Source: CAZCVI01 sp964502145
Lineage (GTDB): Bacteria > Acidobacteriota > Aminicenantia > UBA2199
DNA length: 64,000 nucleotides
Assembly: GCA_964502145.1 (NCBI GenBank)
Contig: CAZCVI010000011.1
Span: 1 to 64,000, forward strand
Direction of reading: 5' to 3'
The position numbers and the translations under genes are program-made. The notes under the pieces were generated by a model. The model was not told the origin of the DNA. It was given only the letters and a program-made list of their open reading frames with translations, and did not search any database. Below are positions 7,291 to 15,901 of the stretch, in pieces. Each line of letters opens with the position of its first letter. The first letter of the stretch is position 1.

Positions 7291-9375
7291 ATGTTTGTGA
7301 GACAAATGTGCTGGAATAATATAGCTAATTTAGAAACTGTGAAAAAAATGTGGTTCAATGAAATTTACAATTTAGATTATTTATATAAATATGGTGTGGG
7401 TCTTCCCAAAAAGCTCTCGAAAATACTACCTGCTTTCTGGATGTCATTATATATAGTATTAGATACCTCTTCAACCCCGCTTTTCGCTTCAAGTGATACG
7501 CTATCGCGCCCTTTTTATGCAGGCGGGTGGTTTCAAACGATTGGCGTGGCACTCCTTTTTCTGTTGATTGTTTATTATCTAAAACGTAGAACCCACCGCA
7601 TCCAATTAAAAAATGACCAGTTAGTGGAGAGTGTTCGGGCCTATGCGGAAGAGTTACTGGCTGCCAAAGATATGGCAGAAAAAGAAAGGTTCAAAGCAGA
7701 ACAAGCCAATAAAGCCAAAAGCATGTTCCTGGCCCACATGAGCCATGAAATCCGGACCCCCATGAACGGCGTGATCGGGTTTACTGATATCCTGTTGGAT
7801 ACCCATCTGGATGATGAACAATTGGAGTATGTCCGTTCAATTAATCGTTGTGGTAAGTCCTTGTTGTCATTGATCAACGAGATTCTGGATTTTTCCAAGA
7901 TTGAGGCCGGTCAATTATCCCTTGAATCCATTGATTTTGACCCGGAAGTGATGGCTTTTGATGTCTGTGATCTGATGATGCCCCGGGTGGCTGGGAAACC
8001 GATTGAAGTGGATTGTAAAATCGACGAAATTGTACCCGCTTATGTGCTGGGCGATGCGGGACGTTATCGCCAGGTCCTGCTCAACCTGATGGGCAATGCA
8101 GTAAAATTTACAGAGCAAGGCCGGGTGGAACTGACAATCAATGTAGCGGAAGAAACACCACAACGCATTAAACTCCATGCGCTAGTCAAAGACACGGGTA
8201 TTGGCATTGCAAAAGAAAAAATTACGGGCATTTTCGAGGTCTTTCAGCAGGCAGACAATACCATTACCCGGAAATTTGGCGGCTCTGGTCTGGGGTTAAC
8301 GATTAGCAAGCAAATCGCCCAATTGATGGACGGCGATGTCTGGGCAGAAAGCGAGTATAATCATGGCAGTGTTTTTCACTTTACCGCCTGGATGGATAAA
8401 TCCACGAAAAAGACAGAATTAAAAAAAAGAATTCCCGATCTGGCGGGAAAAAAAGTGCTGGTAGTGGATGACAATTCCTATAATCGCGAACTAATCGTGC
8501 ATGCAGTGGAAAGTGTAGGCATGCGTGTGGTCACACTGGATGGGGGCACTGAGGCGGTAAATACATTGTTGCAAGCCAACAGCATTGGTGATCCCTTCGA
8601 TATCTGCATTCTGGATATCCAGATGCCGGGAATGAGCGGCTACGAGGTAGGACAACGCATTCGTGCCTTGCCTGGACCCATCGGCAGAATAGCATTACTG
8701 GCTTACTCTTCTTCCACTGTAGCCAGAACACGTAAATACAAAGATTCTGGCTTTGATGGATACTTGCCCAAACCTTTCCAACGTCAAAAACTACTCCGAA
8801 TCATGAGGCAGTTACTGGCAGAAAAAATCGCGGAACTGGCAGGCGCGAGTTTTATTCCGCAAAAACAAGAAAACCCGACCAGTGAAACGATGATCACCCA
8901 GTATTCGGTTCGCGATGAAGCCAAGCACGCTATTTTTATCTTACTGGCCGAAGATAATCCGATCAATCAAAAATTAACCCATTTCATGCTCACTCGGGCC
9001 GGTTATCACCTGGAAATTGCGTGCAATGGCCAAGAAGCCCTGGACATGTTTACTGCCTCGCCAGATCTTTTTGATCTGATTTTCATGGATATCCAAATGC
9101 CCGAAATGGATGGTTATGATGCCACTCGCGCCATTCGCGACCTAGAGAAAAAAGCCATGAGCGATAAACATATCCCCATTATCGCCTTAACTGCCGGAGC
9201 TCTAAAAGGCGACCGGGAAAAATGCTTGGCCGCAGGTATGGATGATTATATCTCCAAACCAGTTAAACGCGAAGATGTCTTTAAAATGGTGACCAAGTGG
9301 GCGTTAGATAACGAGAAAGAAACAAGAGAACCGGAAGGTAGTGATGCCCCGGGAATTACTTCGGGAATTATTTAA
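7291..9375 (+). CDS. Hybrid sensor histidine kinase with two receivers, sensor region truncated
   Basis: This protein has about 694 residues and an uncertain start: ATGs lie at 7291 and 7348, and no good Shine-Dalgarno sequence was seen. The N-terminal 60 residues have no recognisable domain. Then comes RPFYAGGWFQ and one membrane helix (TIGVALLFLLIVYYL). This resembles the join that follows the Y_Y_Y domain in large propeller-type hybrid kinases, so the extracellular sensor may have been lost. A coiled coil leads to FLAHMSHEIRTPMNGV (H152) and an ATPase domain (NLMGNAVKFTEQG; GGSGLGLTI). Receiver 1 has D442 (LDIQMPGM) but a changed switch region, LLAYSSS. Receiver 2 has D600 (MDIQMPEMDGYDATR), LTAGA and KPVKRED. 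It lies 53 bases behind creC and may be in the same transcript. Confidence 0.85.
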   Translation: MFVRQMCWNNIANLETVKKMWFNEIYNLDYLYKYGVGLPKKLSKILPAFWMSLYIVLDTSSTPLFASSDTLSRPFYAGGWFQTIGVALLFLLIVYYLKRRTHRIQLKNDQLVESVRAYAEELLAAKDMAEKERFKAEQANKAKSMFLAHMSHEIRTPMNGVIGFTDILLDTHLDDEQLEYVRSINRCGKSLLSLINEILDFSKIEAGQLSLESIDFDPEVMAFDVCDLMMPRVAGKPIEVDCKIDEIVPAYVLGDAGRYRQVLLNLMGNAVKFTEQGRVELTINVAEETPQRIKLHALVKDTGIGIAKEKITGIFEVFQQADNTITRKFGGSGLGLTISKQIAQLMDGDVWAESEYNHGSVFHFTAWMDKSTKKTELKKRIPDLAGKKVLVVDDNSYNRELIVHAVESVGMRVVTLDGGTEAVNTLLQANSIGDPFDICILDIQMPGMSGYEVGQRIRALPGPIGRIALLAYSSSTVARTRKYKDSGFDGYLPKPFQRQKLLRIMRQLLAEKIAELAGASFIPQKQENPTSETMITQYSVRDEAKHAIFILLAEDNPINQKLTHFMLTRAGYHLEIACNGQEALDMFTASPDLFDLIFMDIQMPEMDGYDATRAIRDLEKKAMSDKHIPIIALTAGALKGDREKCLAAGMDDYISKPVKREDVFKMVTKWALDNEKETREPEGSDAPGITSGII

Positions 9376-9379
9376 TCTT

Positions 9380-9847
9380 TTAGGTTGAATAGTTGCCACG
9401 TTTATCAGCTTCCGGTTTTTGGAAGAGGTGGAAAAATTGGAACATTTTCTTTCGTAAGAGCTCATCTTTCAGCATATATTCCAGCATTAAAATGAAATTA
9501 TCCGGTCTCTCTTCCGTGCATTTTTCCAGCGACACTTTTATCATTTCAGGAATAGGGGTGGGGCTAACCGCGGCTTGTTTGATTACATTCGCCAGCTCTA
9601 AAAAAATCACCTGGGTGTCGCGGTATGCATTCACATCCTTAAAAATAGGCGATTCCCCGTATAACAACCAATCGCCGGAGAGTTTGAAATATTTTCCGAA
9701 TTTTTCTAAAAATTCATTATCCGGTGTTCTTTTTCCATTCTCGTATCGGCACAGTGTTTGCGCAGATACGTCGAAAATGGCCGCCGCTTTATCCAGGCTC
9801 AAACCGAATTTACCACGGATTAACTTTAATCGAACTCCAATATTCAT
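9380..9847 (-). CDS. XRE-family transcriptional regulator
   Basis: This protein has 155 residues when started at the ATG with AGGAAG upstream (an earlier in-frame ATG lies inside operator-like repeats). The helix-turn-helix covers residues 3-60 (LKLIRGKFGLSLDKAAAIF, VSAQTLCRYENGKRTP), with the phage-repressor-like WLLYGESPIF afterwards. The C-terminal 90 residues are helical and unassigned. It is convergent with the hybrid kinase, with a gap of only four bases. A second regulator of the same build (NWLISGKGEMFF) is at 37821-38198. Confidence 0.85.
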   Translation of the reverse strand: MNIGVRLKLIRGKFGLSLDKAAAIFDVSAQTLCRYENGKRTPDNEFLEKFGKYFKLSGDWLLYGESPIFKDVNAYRDTQVIFLELANVIKQAAVSPTPIPEMIKVSLEKCTEERPDNFILMLEYMLKDELLRKKMFQFFHLFQKPEADKRGNYST

Positions 9848-9874
9848 TGTTGCTTCCTGTATATTCCTATTGGC

Positions 9875-9910
9875 TATCATAATAGAATATCATAATAGAA
9901 TATCATAATC
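9875..9910. promoter_or_regulatory. Direct-repeat operator-like site
   Basis: TATCATAATAGAA occurs twice in tandem (9875-9887, 9888-9900), followed by a partial third copy (TATCATAATC). The array sits 28 bases upstream of the regulator's ATG. Read on the minus strand it contains TATTAT -10-like hexamers. It probably is an autoregulatory site of the XRE protein. Confidence 0.55.
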
Positions 9911-9913
9911 AGA

Positions 9914-10117
9914 CCTGAATTCACCGCCAGTTTTTTGAGAGTGCCATAAATCAAGTGGGAGGAATGGGAATTCTGGGAATTATGGGAATGATGGGAATTA
10001 TGGGAGGAATGGGAGGAATGGGAATTTTTTTGTTTATCCCATCATTCGCATAATTCCCATAATTCGCATAATTCCCATCATTCCCATTCCTCCCATTAAG
10101 TTGGCGGTGAATCCAGG
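9914..10117. repeat. Nonamer-arm hairpin element C (GGGAA type)
   Basis: Outer inverted repeats: CCTGAATTCACCGCCA on the left and CCTGGATTCACCGCCA on the reverse complement of the right. The arms use a different 9-base unit from elements A, B and D: ATGGGAATT-type on the left and AATTCCCAT-type on the right. The shared outer repeat with a different inner unit shows that the ends define the family while the inner nonamer changes. Confidence 0.85.
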
Positions 10118-10160
10118 CAGATATCTTAAAAAGTCTCTTGTTCTTCAAGGTCAATGGCAG

Positions 10161-11810
10161 TCAGAGGGGGGTATCAGCGGTGAAGCGGATAACATCATCG
10201 GCGATTTTTGCTGACACTGCCAACGAATGGGAAAAAAATACTATCCGCCTGCCTTTTTTAAGCGAATTCAATGTTAGCGCGAATTGCTTCCCAAATTCAT
10301 CTGAGAGCCCAGACAGGAACTCAGTGAACACAAAAACATCGGCTTGAACTGTGCCGATGAGTGCATAGATTATCTTGGCCTTGTCATCGTGGGGCAGCGT
10401 GCGACAGTATCTATTGGCCAGAGGTCGCAGTTTTTCTGGAATAGTGCTCTGACAAAAAGAAAAAAGCCATTTCACCTTGATTTCTCCCGGTAAACTACTC
10501 CATGCAGGAACAAAAACAACCCGTTTATGTTGCAACCTTAACCCAGCTTTCAAACCAGCTATTCGCACAGGATCTGCTGTTAATATGACAGTTGTCCTGC
10601 TTTCCTTTAAAAACAATGCCACATCCTGCCCAGCATCCCCCATCTTTTGGTTGCGCTTACCCAAAGGCACAGGCTTAAACACAATCCAAGCAAGTGCCGC
10701 TAAAACACCCAGCCAGACCAAGGAGACCAGGATACCCAAAACAAAATTTCCCGGCAAGCGACTGGGCGCGTAAAATAGTTCTGTGTTTCCGTTCGGGTGG
10801 GGAAGGACCAATTCCCCGTTTTTTTCGTACTCTATAAACGCCGCTTTTTTATCCGAAACTTGGCAGTAAAAATCAATCAAGTTTAAAAACCCTTGGCTGC
10901 TCAATTCTTTGTTCAAGGCAAAATAGAATGTAGTGGGGAAAAAGGCAGCCAGGGTCTGATATGCCCCCACCCTTATAAGAACTTTTTTTGTTTCTGCTCT
11001 ATTTTCCGCTATGCTTGTTTTAATCCTCTTTGAATCCAATTCTTGAAATGATTTAAAGTCCTTTTGCAATTCTATATTCACCATCTTCTGGAACACTCCA
11101 GGAATAAAAACCAAGAGCAGCAGGTACACCATTAACAGTGCGAAACCGTGAGTCATTTTATTCTTAAGGGAACCAATCAATGCCCCGGAAAAAATCAAGC
11201 AGGTAATCACCAAAGACAGCCCCAACATAAAATACAGGAACTGGAGATTACCAATCTCAATACCAGCAATAATCGGCCACAACAGAGTCATGGCGGACAA
11301 CACCCAAAAGACACTATTTAATAACACTACCCTAACCAAGATAAAAATAAAAACAGCGTGGTTGCAACGGGCGAAGGCAGACGATATAGACAAGTATTCG
11401 TGGTTTCCTGCCGCCCCATACCCGTATATAAGCGCTAATCCGCCCCCCAGTAAAAGCATTATACCAGCCACATTCATATATTCCTTGTGTTCCCCCAAAA
11501 AGACCGCGCCATTAAAGGCGTTGTAACTCTTAACCCGTGCAGCACCTATATCAACCACCATTTTATCATACAGCGTTAAATCATCGAAAACGAGACTCAG
11601 CGGAGCCGGTATAAACATAAGTTCAAATCCATGGGTTCCGTACTCGTTTTCCAACTTGGGGAAGGCACGTATTGTCGAGAGAATTCCCTTGTATCTATAA
11701 ATCGCGTCCCAACAAAAAAAAGATAACAGGCAAAACAGCATCACAAAGAAAATTCTATTGCGGCCAGTAACCAGTTTCTTCGCCTCCAATAGCACCACTG
11801 CTTTAAACAT
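10161..11810 (-). CDS. ABC-2-type permease fused to an ABC-ATPase-like domain lacking Walker A
   Basis: This is a 549-residue membrane protein. A first helix at residues 18-36 is followed by a large external segment (40-110) and five or six helices between about 115 and 250. A second soluble region comes next, then a last helix near 370. The C-terminal 150 residues follow the order of an ABC ATPase. The P-loop position reads LTADPVRIAGL, with no GxxGxGK. A Walker-B-like VFVFTEFLSGLSDEF and an H-loop-like IVFFSHS follow. It has an AGGAGG site before the ATG. A diverged relative with the same design is encoded divergently at 13031-14902. It is probably a membrane part of an exporter whose nucleotide-binding domain is catalytically dead. 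The fold assignment is inference from motif order. Confidence 0.65.
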   Translation of the reverse strand: MFKAVVLLEAKKLVTGRNRIFFVMLFCLLSFFCWDAIYRYKGILSTIRAFPKLENEYGTHGFELMFIPAPLSLVFDDLTLYDKMVVDIGAARVKSYNAFNGAVFLGEHKEYMNVAGIMLLLGGGLALIYGYGAAGNHEYLSISSAFARCNHAVFIFILVRVVLLNSVFWVLSAMTLLWPIIAGIEIGNLQFLYFMLGLSLVITCLIFSGALIGSLKNKMTHGFALLMVYLLLLVFIPGVFQKMVNIELQKDFKSFQELDSKRIKTSIAENRAETKKVLIRVGAYQTLAAFFPTTFYFALNKELSSQGFLNLIDFYCQVSDKKAAFIEYEKNGELVLPHPNGNTELFYAPSRLPGNFVLGILVSLVWLGVLAALAWIVFKPVPLGKRNQKMGDAGQDVALFLKESRTTVILTADPVRIAGLKAGLRLQHKRVVFVPAWSSLPGEIKVKWLFSFCQSTIPEKLRPLANRYCRTLPHDDKAKIIYALIGTVQADVFVFTEFLSGLSDEFGKQFALTLNSLKKGRRIVFFSHSLAVSAKIADDVIRFTADTPL

Positions 11811-12309
11811 GTTATTCCTCCTGTTTATGCCCCAGCATTACTGATCACCTCGATTAACCTTCAATAATTAAAATACCACAAAAAAAATAAAACAACAAAA
11901 ATGCCACTCAACCCAGCACATGATGAGTCATAAATACCTATACTGTACTCTTAATTCAAAATGAATCCGAACATAAGAAAATATTTTAACACATAGTGTT
12001 CCTCTATTCAACTGGTCGTGAAAGTTTTGTACTCTCAACTGTTCCGTGGGTGAACCAAAAAAAATGCATGCTTTCCTCAATACCTATTAATGAAAGTGAA
12101 CCAATCCTTTTTATCCAACAAAAATGATATTAATTAATTTCTGTTATTCTGGGGTTCTAATATTTCAGGTAGGATTCTTTCTTTAAACCTTGCTTGTGTC
12201 TCGAAATAATGACAATCACTGTTATTGTCCATGATTCTGGGCAAATGAATAAAACTAAACAATCGCTCCTTGTCACTGATAAAAAAATAAAAAAACTTCA
12301 TAATTATAC
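11811..12309. other. Non-coding gap between divergent permease genes
   Basis: This 500-base A/T-rich stretch lies between the two divergent permease loci. Apart from the ribosome binding site of the minus-strand gene I see no gene, repeat or strong terminator. A 60-codon minus-strand frame at 12134-12316 has low-complexity composition and no ribosome binding site. Confidence 0.5.
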
Positions 12310-12338
12310 TTGACATCTTTCCCGTTTTGGATTACTAT
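12310..12338 (+). promoter_or_regulatory. Promoter of the 12374-14902 operon
   Basis: A perfect TTGACA (12310-12315), 17 bases, TACTAT (12333-12338). The AGGAGG ribosome binding site at 12359-12364 precedes the ATG at 12374. Confidence 0.65.
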
Positions 12339-12373
12339 TCACTTTTAGAACAAAATTTAGGAGGAATTATAAA

Positions 12374-13009
12374 ATGAGGAAAACTGTTTTTATCACAGGT
12401 GTACTGTTTGTACTGGTTTTTACGTCCATGCTGGGAGCGATTGTCCAGATGAATGATATCGCAAGAGGTTTCGCGCAAAGCTGGCAGGCAGAAATCGAGA
12501 GTGCTGTTGTCGAAGGCGCTATTCATTATTTACAGGGTAAATCCCAGGCGGATTTTTTGATCTGCGAATTGGAGAAGTCGGCACGGCAGCCTTTTAATTA
12601 TGAGGAAGCTCTGGTTTATGCCGATAAAGCAATGGCTGAGCTGAATCTTTCAATGAAAGCCTATACTCAATCCATTGATTCAGGCAAGCAAGCTGGCTAC
12701 GATGCCGACATCCAAAGGAAATTTTTGTCTTTCGATTATGACAAATTTACTGCCACGAAACAGATGAACAGCGATGTGATGGTCTTGGTGCGGGCGTATC
12801 TCGCCTGCGGTAATGTGCTTGGCGCGTATCAACAAAATGCCGATAACATCGCCAATATTTATATGACCTTGTACCATATTCGCGAGATGCTGGTAAATCA
12901 TCGTGTTCCAGAAGTCGAACTTTTCTCCAAGCTAGTGCAGCAGTTGGCCGAGTCATCGCTTTTTGGTAATTATTGCACCACCACAGCCACTGCTGTATTC
13001 GCCCAGTAA
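12374..13009 (+). CDS. Hypothetical exported helical protein
   Basis: I do not recognise the family. This 211-residue protein starts with a positively charged residue pair and a hydrophobic segment (VFITGVLFVLVFTSMLGAIV), consistent with a signal peptide or membrane anchor. The rest is predicted helical, with acidic and Gln-rich stretches (YEEALVYADKAMAELNLSM; ANIYMTLYHIREMLV) and three cysteines (C64, C145 and a late one in GNYCTTT). It precedes the permease-ATPase-like gene by 21 bases and shares its promoter, so it is likely an accessory or periplasmic subunit of that transporter. Confidence 0.6.
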   Translation: MRKTVFITGVLFVLVFTSMLGAIVQMNDIARGFAQSWQAEIESAVVEGAIHYLQGKSQADFLICELEKSARQPFNYEEALVYADKAMAELNLSMKAYTQSIDSGKQAGYDADIQRKFLSFDYDKFTATKQMNSDVMVLVRAYLACGNVLGAYQQNADNIANIYMTLYHIREMLVNHRVPEVELFSKLVQQLAESSLFGNYCTTTATAVFAQ

Positions 13010-13030
13010 ACCAAGTCAAACGGGAGAAGC

Positions 13031-14902
13031 ATGAAAAGCACTCTCATATTTGAAACGAAGCGGATATTTATATTCAAGCATACGAATCTTTTCCTGGCAT
13101 TTTTTTTCCTCGCCATTTCCCTGGTCTACTTTGGCACTGCAAAATACAGGACATTCGTAGACGAAAAAGAAGCTTTTCTCAATTATGAAAACCTGCGCGT
13201 CAACCAATATGTCAACTACGAACAATATGGTTTTCAGGGTTTTCGAGTGCTTTGGCTTCCGTCGCCACTGGTAGTATTTCATCACTCCTCCCTCGCAACG
13301 CTTGAAGGTATTATTGATACAAAAGACACGGTAGCTGTTTCGTCGGTACATAAAGGTCGGCGAATATTCACCAGTAAAGGACTGGTCACTGATTTTTCGA
13401 CCTTGTTCTTCGTATTGGGCAGTTTATTGATGATGTATTTCGGACTCAAGACCTTTGTTAGCATCGAGGCCATCCGTTTTCACAACAGTAAAATGACCCT
13501 ATTCCACACCATAGGCTCGCGGATGATCATTTTGACCGGATATTTCAGCGTTGTTATCATAGTGGCGTATTTTTTTGCAAAGATACTCGGGGTTCCTATT
13601 GATGCACAGGATACCCGAGTATTTTTCCTATACGCAGTTTATGTCATCCTGCTGCTTGATTTTTTTTATTGCGTGGGCATCGGCTATGCTGTGCTTACGA
13701 AATTTAAAAAAGGATTGGGCGCCAGTGCATATCTGCTATGGTTTATAATTATATTTGCAATTCCTTTGCTTTACGACATGGACCTTGAAAAACAAGCGAC
13801 ACAAATTGAATCCAATGAATCCGTGAATATAAAAAAGATAGCCAATGGCATGAAATTCGAACGCGATGCGAAAACCTATTTCAAAAACCTGCAAGGAAAA
13901 AAACCAGACGAAATCAGACACATTGCCAAACAATTTGCCGCTACCTTTGCCCGCGATGTGATGCCCTTAAATGCAGCGTTAGAAAAAAAACTGAACGGGG
14001 AAGTCAAACAGGTACTCCACCATTATGAAAAATATTCCGTGATGTCTCCCTCATCCTTTTATAGTTTTTTAGCCAAAGAATCTTCCGGTATGGGTTATTA
14101 TGGCTACCAAGATTTTTTTAACAATCTGCAGGTGCAAAAAAAAGACTTTTATCATTTCTATTTCAGCAAGCGGTTCAATCACGTCGACCCACCCGTTGAG
14201 TCTTTCGTCAAAAACAATGAGAATATATTTGTTTCCCATGGTGTTGTGCCCGCAAGTTATTTAAAAGGCATGTTTTTCATTCTTCTCTACTGTGTCCTGT
14301 TTTTAGGAGTAGCTTTGTTTCTTTTGTTCCGACAATTAAAAAAGAGCCTGCCCGAAAAATCCGTGGAAGTGGACATCGAAGGGATGGAAATAGGCAAGAC
14401 CTACTTCTATCTTGTAACAGACCCCGAACAAAAACGTGGAATTTTCCAGTACTTAAAGACATTAAATGCCATTATCATTCCCAAGCCGGATGCGGGGCTC
14501 TATGATCCGGGGATTTCATTACAGGCATGGATGCACTTTGAAGCCGCTTTAAAAGGCGTGTCACTAGAAAAAATGCTTCCTATCCTTAACACCCTGACTG
14601 TTACCCAGGAACAGCTTTCCCAAAAGATAAAGAATTTGGATAATGAAGTGTTTATGAAAGTGTATCTGGCCCTTCACTTGGCCCAGGATTCTAATATATA
14701 TGTATTTGATGACTTTTTGAACCAGATGACACGAAAATTTGAACAGGAGTTTAAAGAGACCATTGACCAGCATATTCCTGCGGCTATAATCATATATTGT
14801 AGCCAACAGATGTACGACGTCACAGTAAAAGGCATGTTTCAAAATCCATCCGGCGACTGTCGTTTTGTTGCCATTGATTTGAACCTCGTATCGTTGCGGT
14901 AA
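13031..14902 (+). CDS. ABC-2-type permease fused to an ABC-ATPase-like domain lacking Walker A
   Basis: This 623-residue protein has the same plan as the product of 10161-11810: helix at about 18-36, external domain 40-115, helices near 117-135, 155-180, 195-215 and 225-245, an external helical domain 250-405, and a final helix near 412-432. The C-terminal part follows ABC ATPase order. The P-loop position reads VTDPEQKRGI instead of GxxGxGKS. A helical segment GISLQAWMHFEAALKGVSLE resembles the stretch following the Q-loop. LDNEVFMKVYLALHL lies where the signature and its helix would be. Walker-B-like IYVFDDFL and CSQQ replace DEP and the switch histidine. ATP hydrolysis by this domain is unlikely. 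The role is probably structural in export; the substrate is unknown. Confidence 0.65.
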   Translation: MKSTLIFETKRIFIFKHTNLFLAFFFLAISLVYFGTAKYRTFVDEKEAFLNYENLRVNQYVNYEQYGFQGFRVLWLPSPLVVFHHSSLATLEGIIDTKDTVAVSSVHKGRRIFTSKGLVTDFSTLFFVLGSLLMMYFGLKTFVSIEAIRFHNSKMTLFHTIGSRMIILTGYFSVVIIVAYFFAKILGVPIDAQDTRVFFLYAVYVILLLDFFYCVGIGYAVLTKFKKGLGASAYLLWFIIIFAIPLLYDMDLEKQATQIESNESVNIKKIANGMKFERDAKTYFKNLQGKKPDEIRHIAKQFAATFARDVMPLNAALEKKLNGEVKQVLHHYEKYSVMSPSSFYSFLAKESSGMGYYGYQDFFNNLQVQKKDFYHFYFSKRFNHVDPPVESFVKNNENIFVSHGVVPASYLKGMFFILLYCVLFLGVALFLLFRQLKKSLPEKSVEVDIEGMEIGKTYFYLVTDPEQKRGIFQYLKTLNAIIIPKPDAGLYDPGISLQAWMHFEAALKGVSLEKMLPILNTLTVTQEQLSQKIKNLDNEVFMKVYLALHLAQDSNIYVFDDFLNQMTRKFEQEFKETIDQHIPAAIIIYCSQQMYDVTVKGMFQNPSGDCRFVAIDLNLVSLR

Positions 14903-14940
14903 AATAGTCAAGTAAAGTATTTTATTAAACACCCCCCTAT

Positions 14941-15080
14941 CTGGACTTACTGGACACTCTGGACTAACTGGACTAACTGGACTTCACAAAACCTATGATT
15001 TTTCTAGCTTGTCCAGTAAGTCCAGTATGTCCAGATAGTCCAGATAGTCCAGCTTTTTCTGAAACTTGACAGTGAATCCA
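14941..15080. repeat. Nonamer-arm hairpin element D (left outer repeat missing)
   Basis: Five TGGAC nonamers, the loop CTTCACAAAACCTATGATTT and five GTCCA nonamers are followed by the right outer repeat. Its reverse complement begins TGGATTCACTGTCAAGTTTC, close to the left end of element B. No left outer repeat is present; the arm begins 39 bases after the upstream stop codon. As RNA it would form a long stem and could terminate or protect the permease transcript. Confidence 0.82.
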
Positions 15081-15090
15081 TAAATTAAAT

Positions 15091-15119
15091 TTGAATTTTT
15101 TTGCACTTTCGTATATAAT
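15091..15119 (+). promoter_or_regulatory. Promoter of the export operon
   Basis: TTGAAT (15091-15096), 17 bases, a perfect TATAAT (15114-15119). The leader of about 100 bases contains an ATGGCAT/ATGCCAT hairpin (15183-15209) whose loop holds an AAGGA sequence. Confidence 0.6.
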
Positions 15120-15182
15120 ACTGTTTTATTATTGTTTAATATGGGTAGCATATAAATGTGGAAATTAAAATAAAGGATATAC

Positions 15183-15239
15183 ATGGCATGTCAGAGTAAG
15201 GAATGCCATGAAAATGTGACACCAAAATGCTGGAATTAA
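15183..15239 (+). CDS. Short Cys-containing leader peptide upstream of exporter ATPase
   Basis: An 18-codon frame reads MACQSKECHENVTPKCWN. It has a good ribosome binding site (AAAGGA, six bases before the ATG) and ends 13 bases inside the ATPase gene in another frame. The ATPase start at 15227 has no Shine-Dalgarno sequence of its own, so it is probably translated by coupling to this small frame. Three cysteines in 18 residues are notable. It may be an attenuator or leader peptide, or a small peptide linked to the exporter. It could also be chance; the length alone does not prove expression. Confidence 0.45.
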   Translation: MACQSKECHENVTPKCWN

Positions 15240-15901
15240 AGGATTTAAAAAAGACGTATCAAATGGGGGACGCTTTGGTTTGCGCCCTGGATGGTGTTAA
15301 TCTTCACATTAAAAAGAACCAATTCGTGGCCATTATGGGCGCTTCAGGCTCTGGGAAATCCACCTTGATGAATATCCTGGGATGCTTGGATACACCTTCT
15401 GAAGGTTCCTATTTCCTCAATGGCAAAGAAGTTAGCAAACTGGATGACGATGAACTGGCAAAAATCAGGAATTTACACCTGGGATTTGTATTTCAAAGTT
15501 TTAATCTCCTGCCCCGTTTAACCGCTGTTAAAAATGTGGCACTGCCCCTGACTTATTCCCATGAACTCCCCGCAACTCGTCTGGAAAGAGCAGCCAAGAT
15601 GTTAGAAATGGTTGGCTTGAGCCATCGTGCAGAACACAAACCTTCCGAACTTTCCGGCGGCGAACGCCAACGAGTAGCTATTGCCCGCGCACTGATCAAT
15701 CATCCCGATATCATCCTGGCGGATGAACCTACCGGGAACCTTGATAGTGCCACTTCAAAAGATATTATGGCCCTCTTCAAGGAATTACACGACCAAGGAC
15801 AAACCATTATCATGGTGACCCACGAGGACGATATTGCAGCCTATGCCGGACGAGTTATCCGACTACGCGACGGGAGGATTACCGATGACCATATTAAATA
15901 A
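15227..15901 (+). CDS. ABC transporter ATP-binding protein, LolD/MacB type
   Basis: This 224-residue complete nucleotide-binding domain has Walker A GASGSGKST (38-46), Q-loop FVFQSFNLLPRLTAVKNV, signature LSGGERQRVAIARAL, Walker B ILADEPTGNLDS and the switch histidine in VTHEDD. The FNLLPRLTAVKNV and GNLD wording is typical of the LolCDE/MacB/FtsEX-like family that powers MacB-fold permeases. It is the first full gene of an operon that also encodes three adaptors and the MacB-like permease. Its start overlaps the short leader frame. Confidence 0.93.
   Translation: MLELKDLKKTYQMGDALVCALDGVNLHIKKNQFVAIMGASGSGKSTLMNILGCLDTPSEGSYFLNGKEVSKLDDDELAKIRNLHLGFVFQSFNLLPRLTAVKNVALPLTYSHELPATRLERAAKMLEMVGLSHRAEHKPSELSGGERQRVAIARALINHPDIILADEPTGNLDSATSKDIMALFKELHDQGQTIIMVTHEDDIAAYAGRVIRLRDGRITDDHIK

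Noticed and set aside
9951..10154. 67-codon minus-strand frame with IPPIPPI and NYGNYAN repeats
   Set aside because: It reads the nonamer arms of hairpin element C; the peptide repeat reflects the 9-base unit, not a gene.
12134..12316. 60-codon minus-strand frame in the gap between the permease genes
   Set aside because: No ribosome binding site, no family signature, and it overlaps the -35 region of the promoter for the opposite gene.
4806..15080. CRISPR-like appearance of short repeats in the hairpin elements
   Set aside because: Units are 9 bases, contiguous without spacers and arranged as inverted arms; no cas genes are present.
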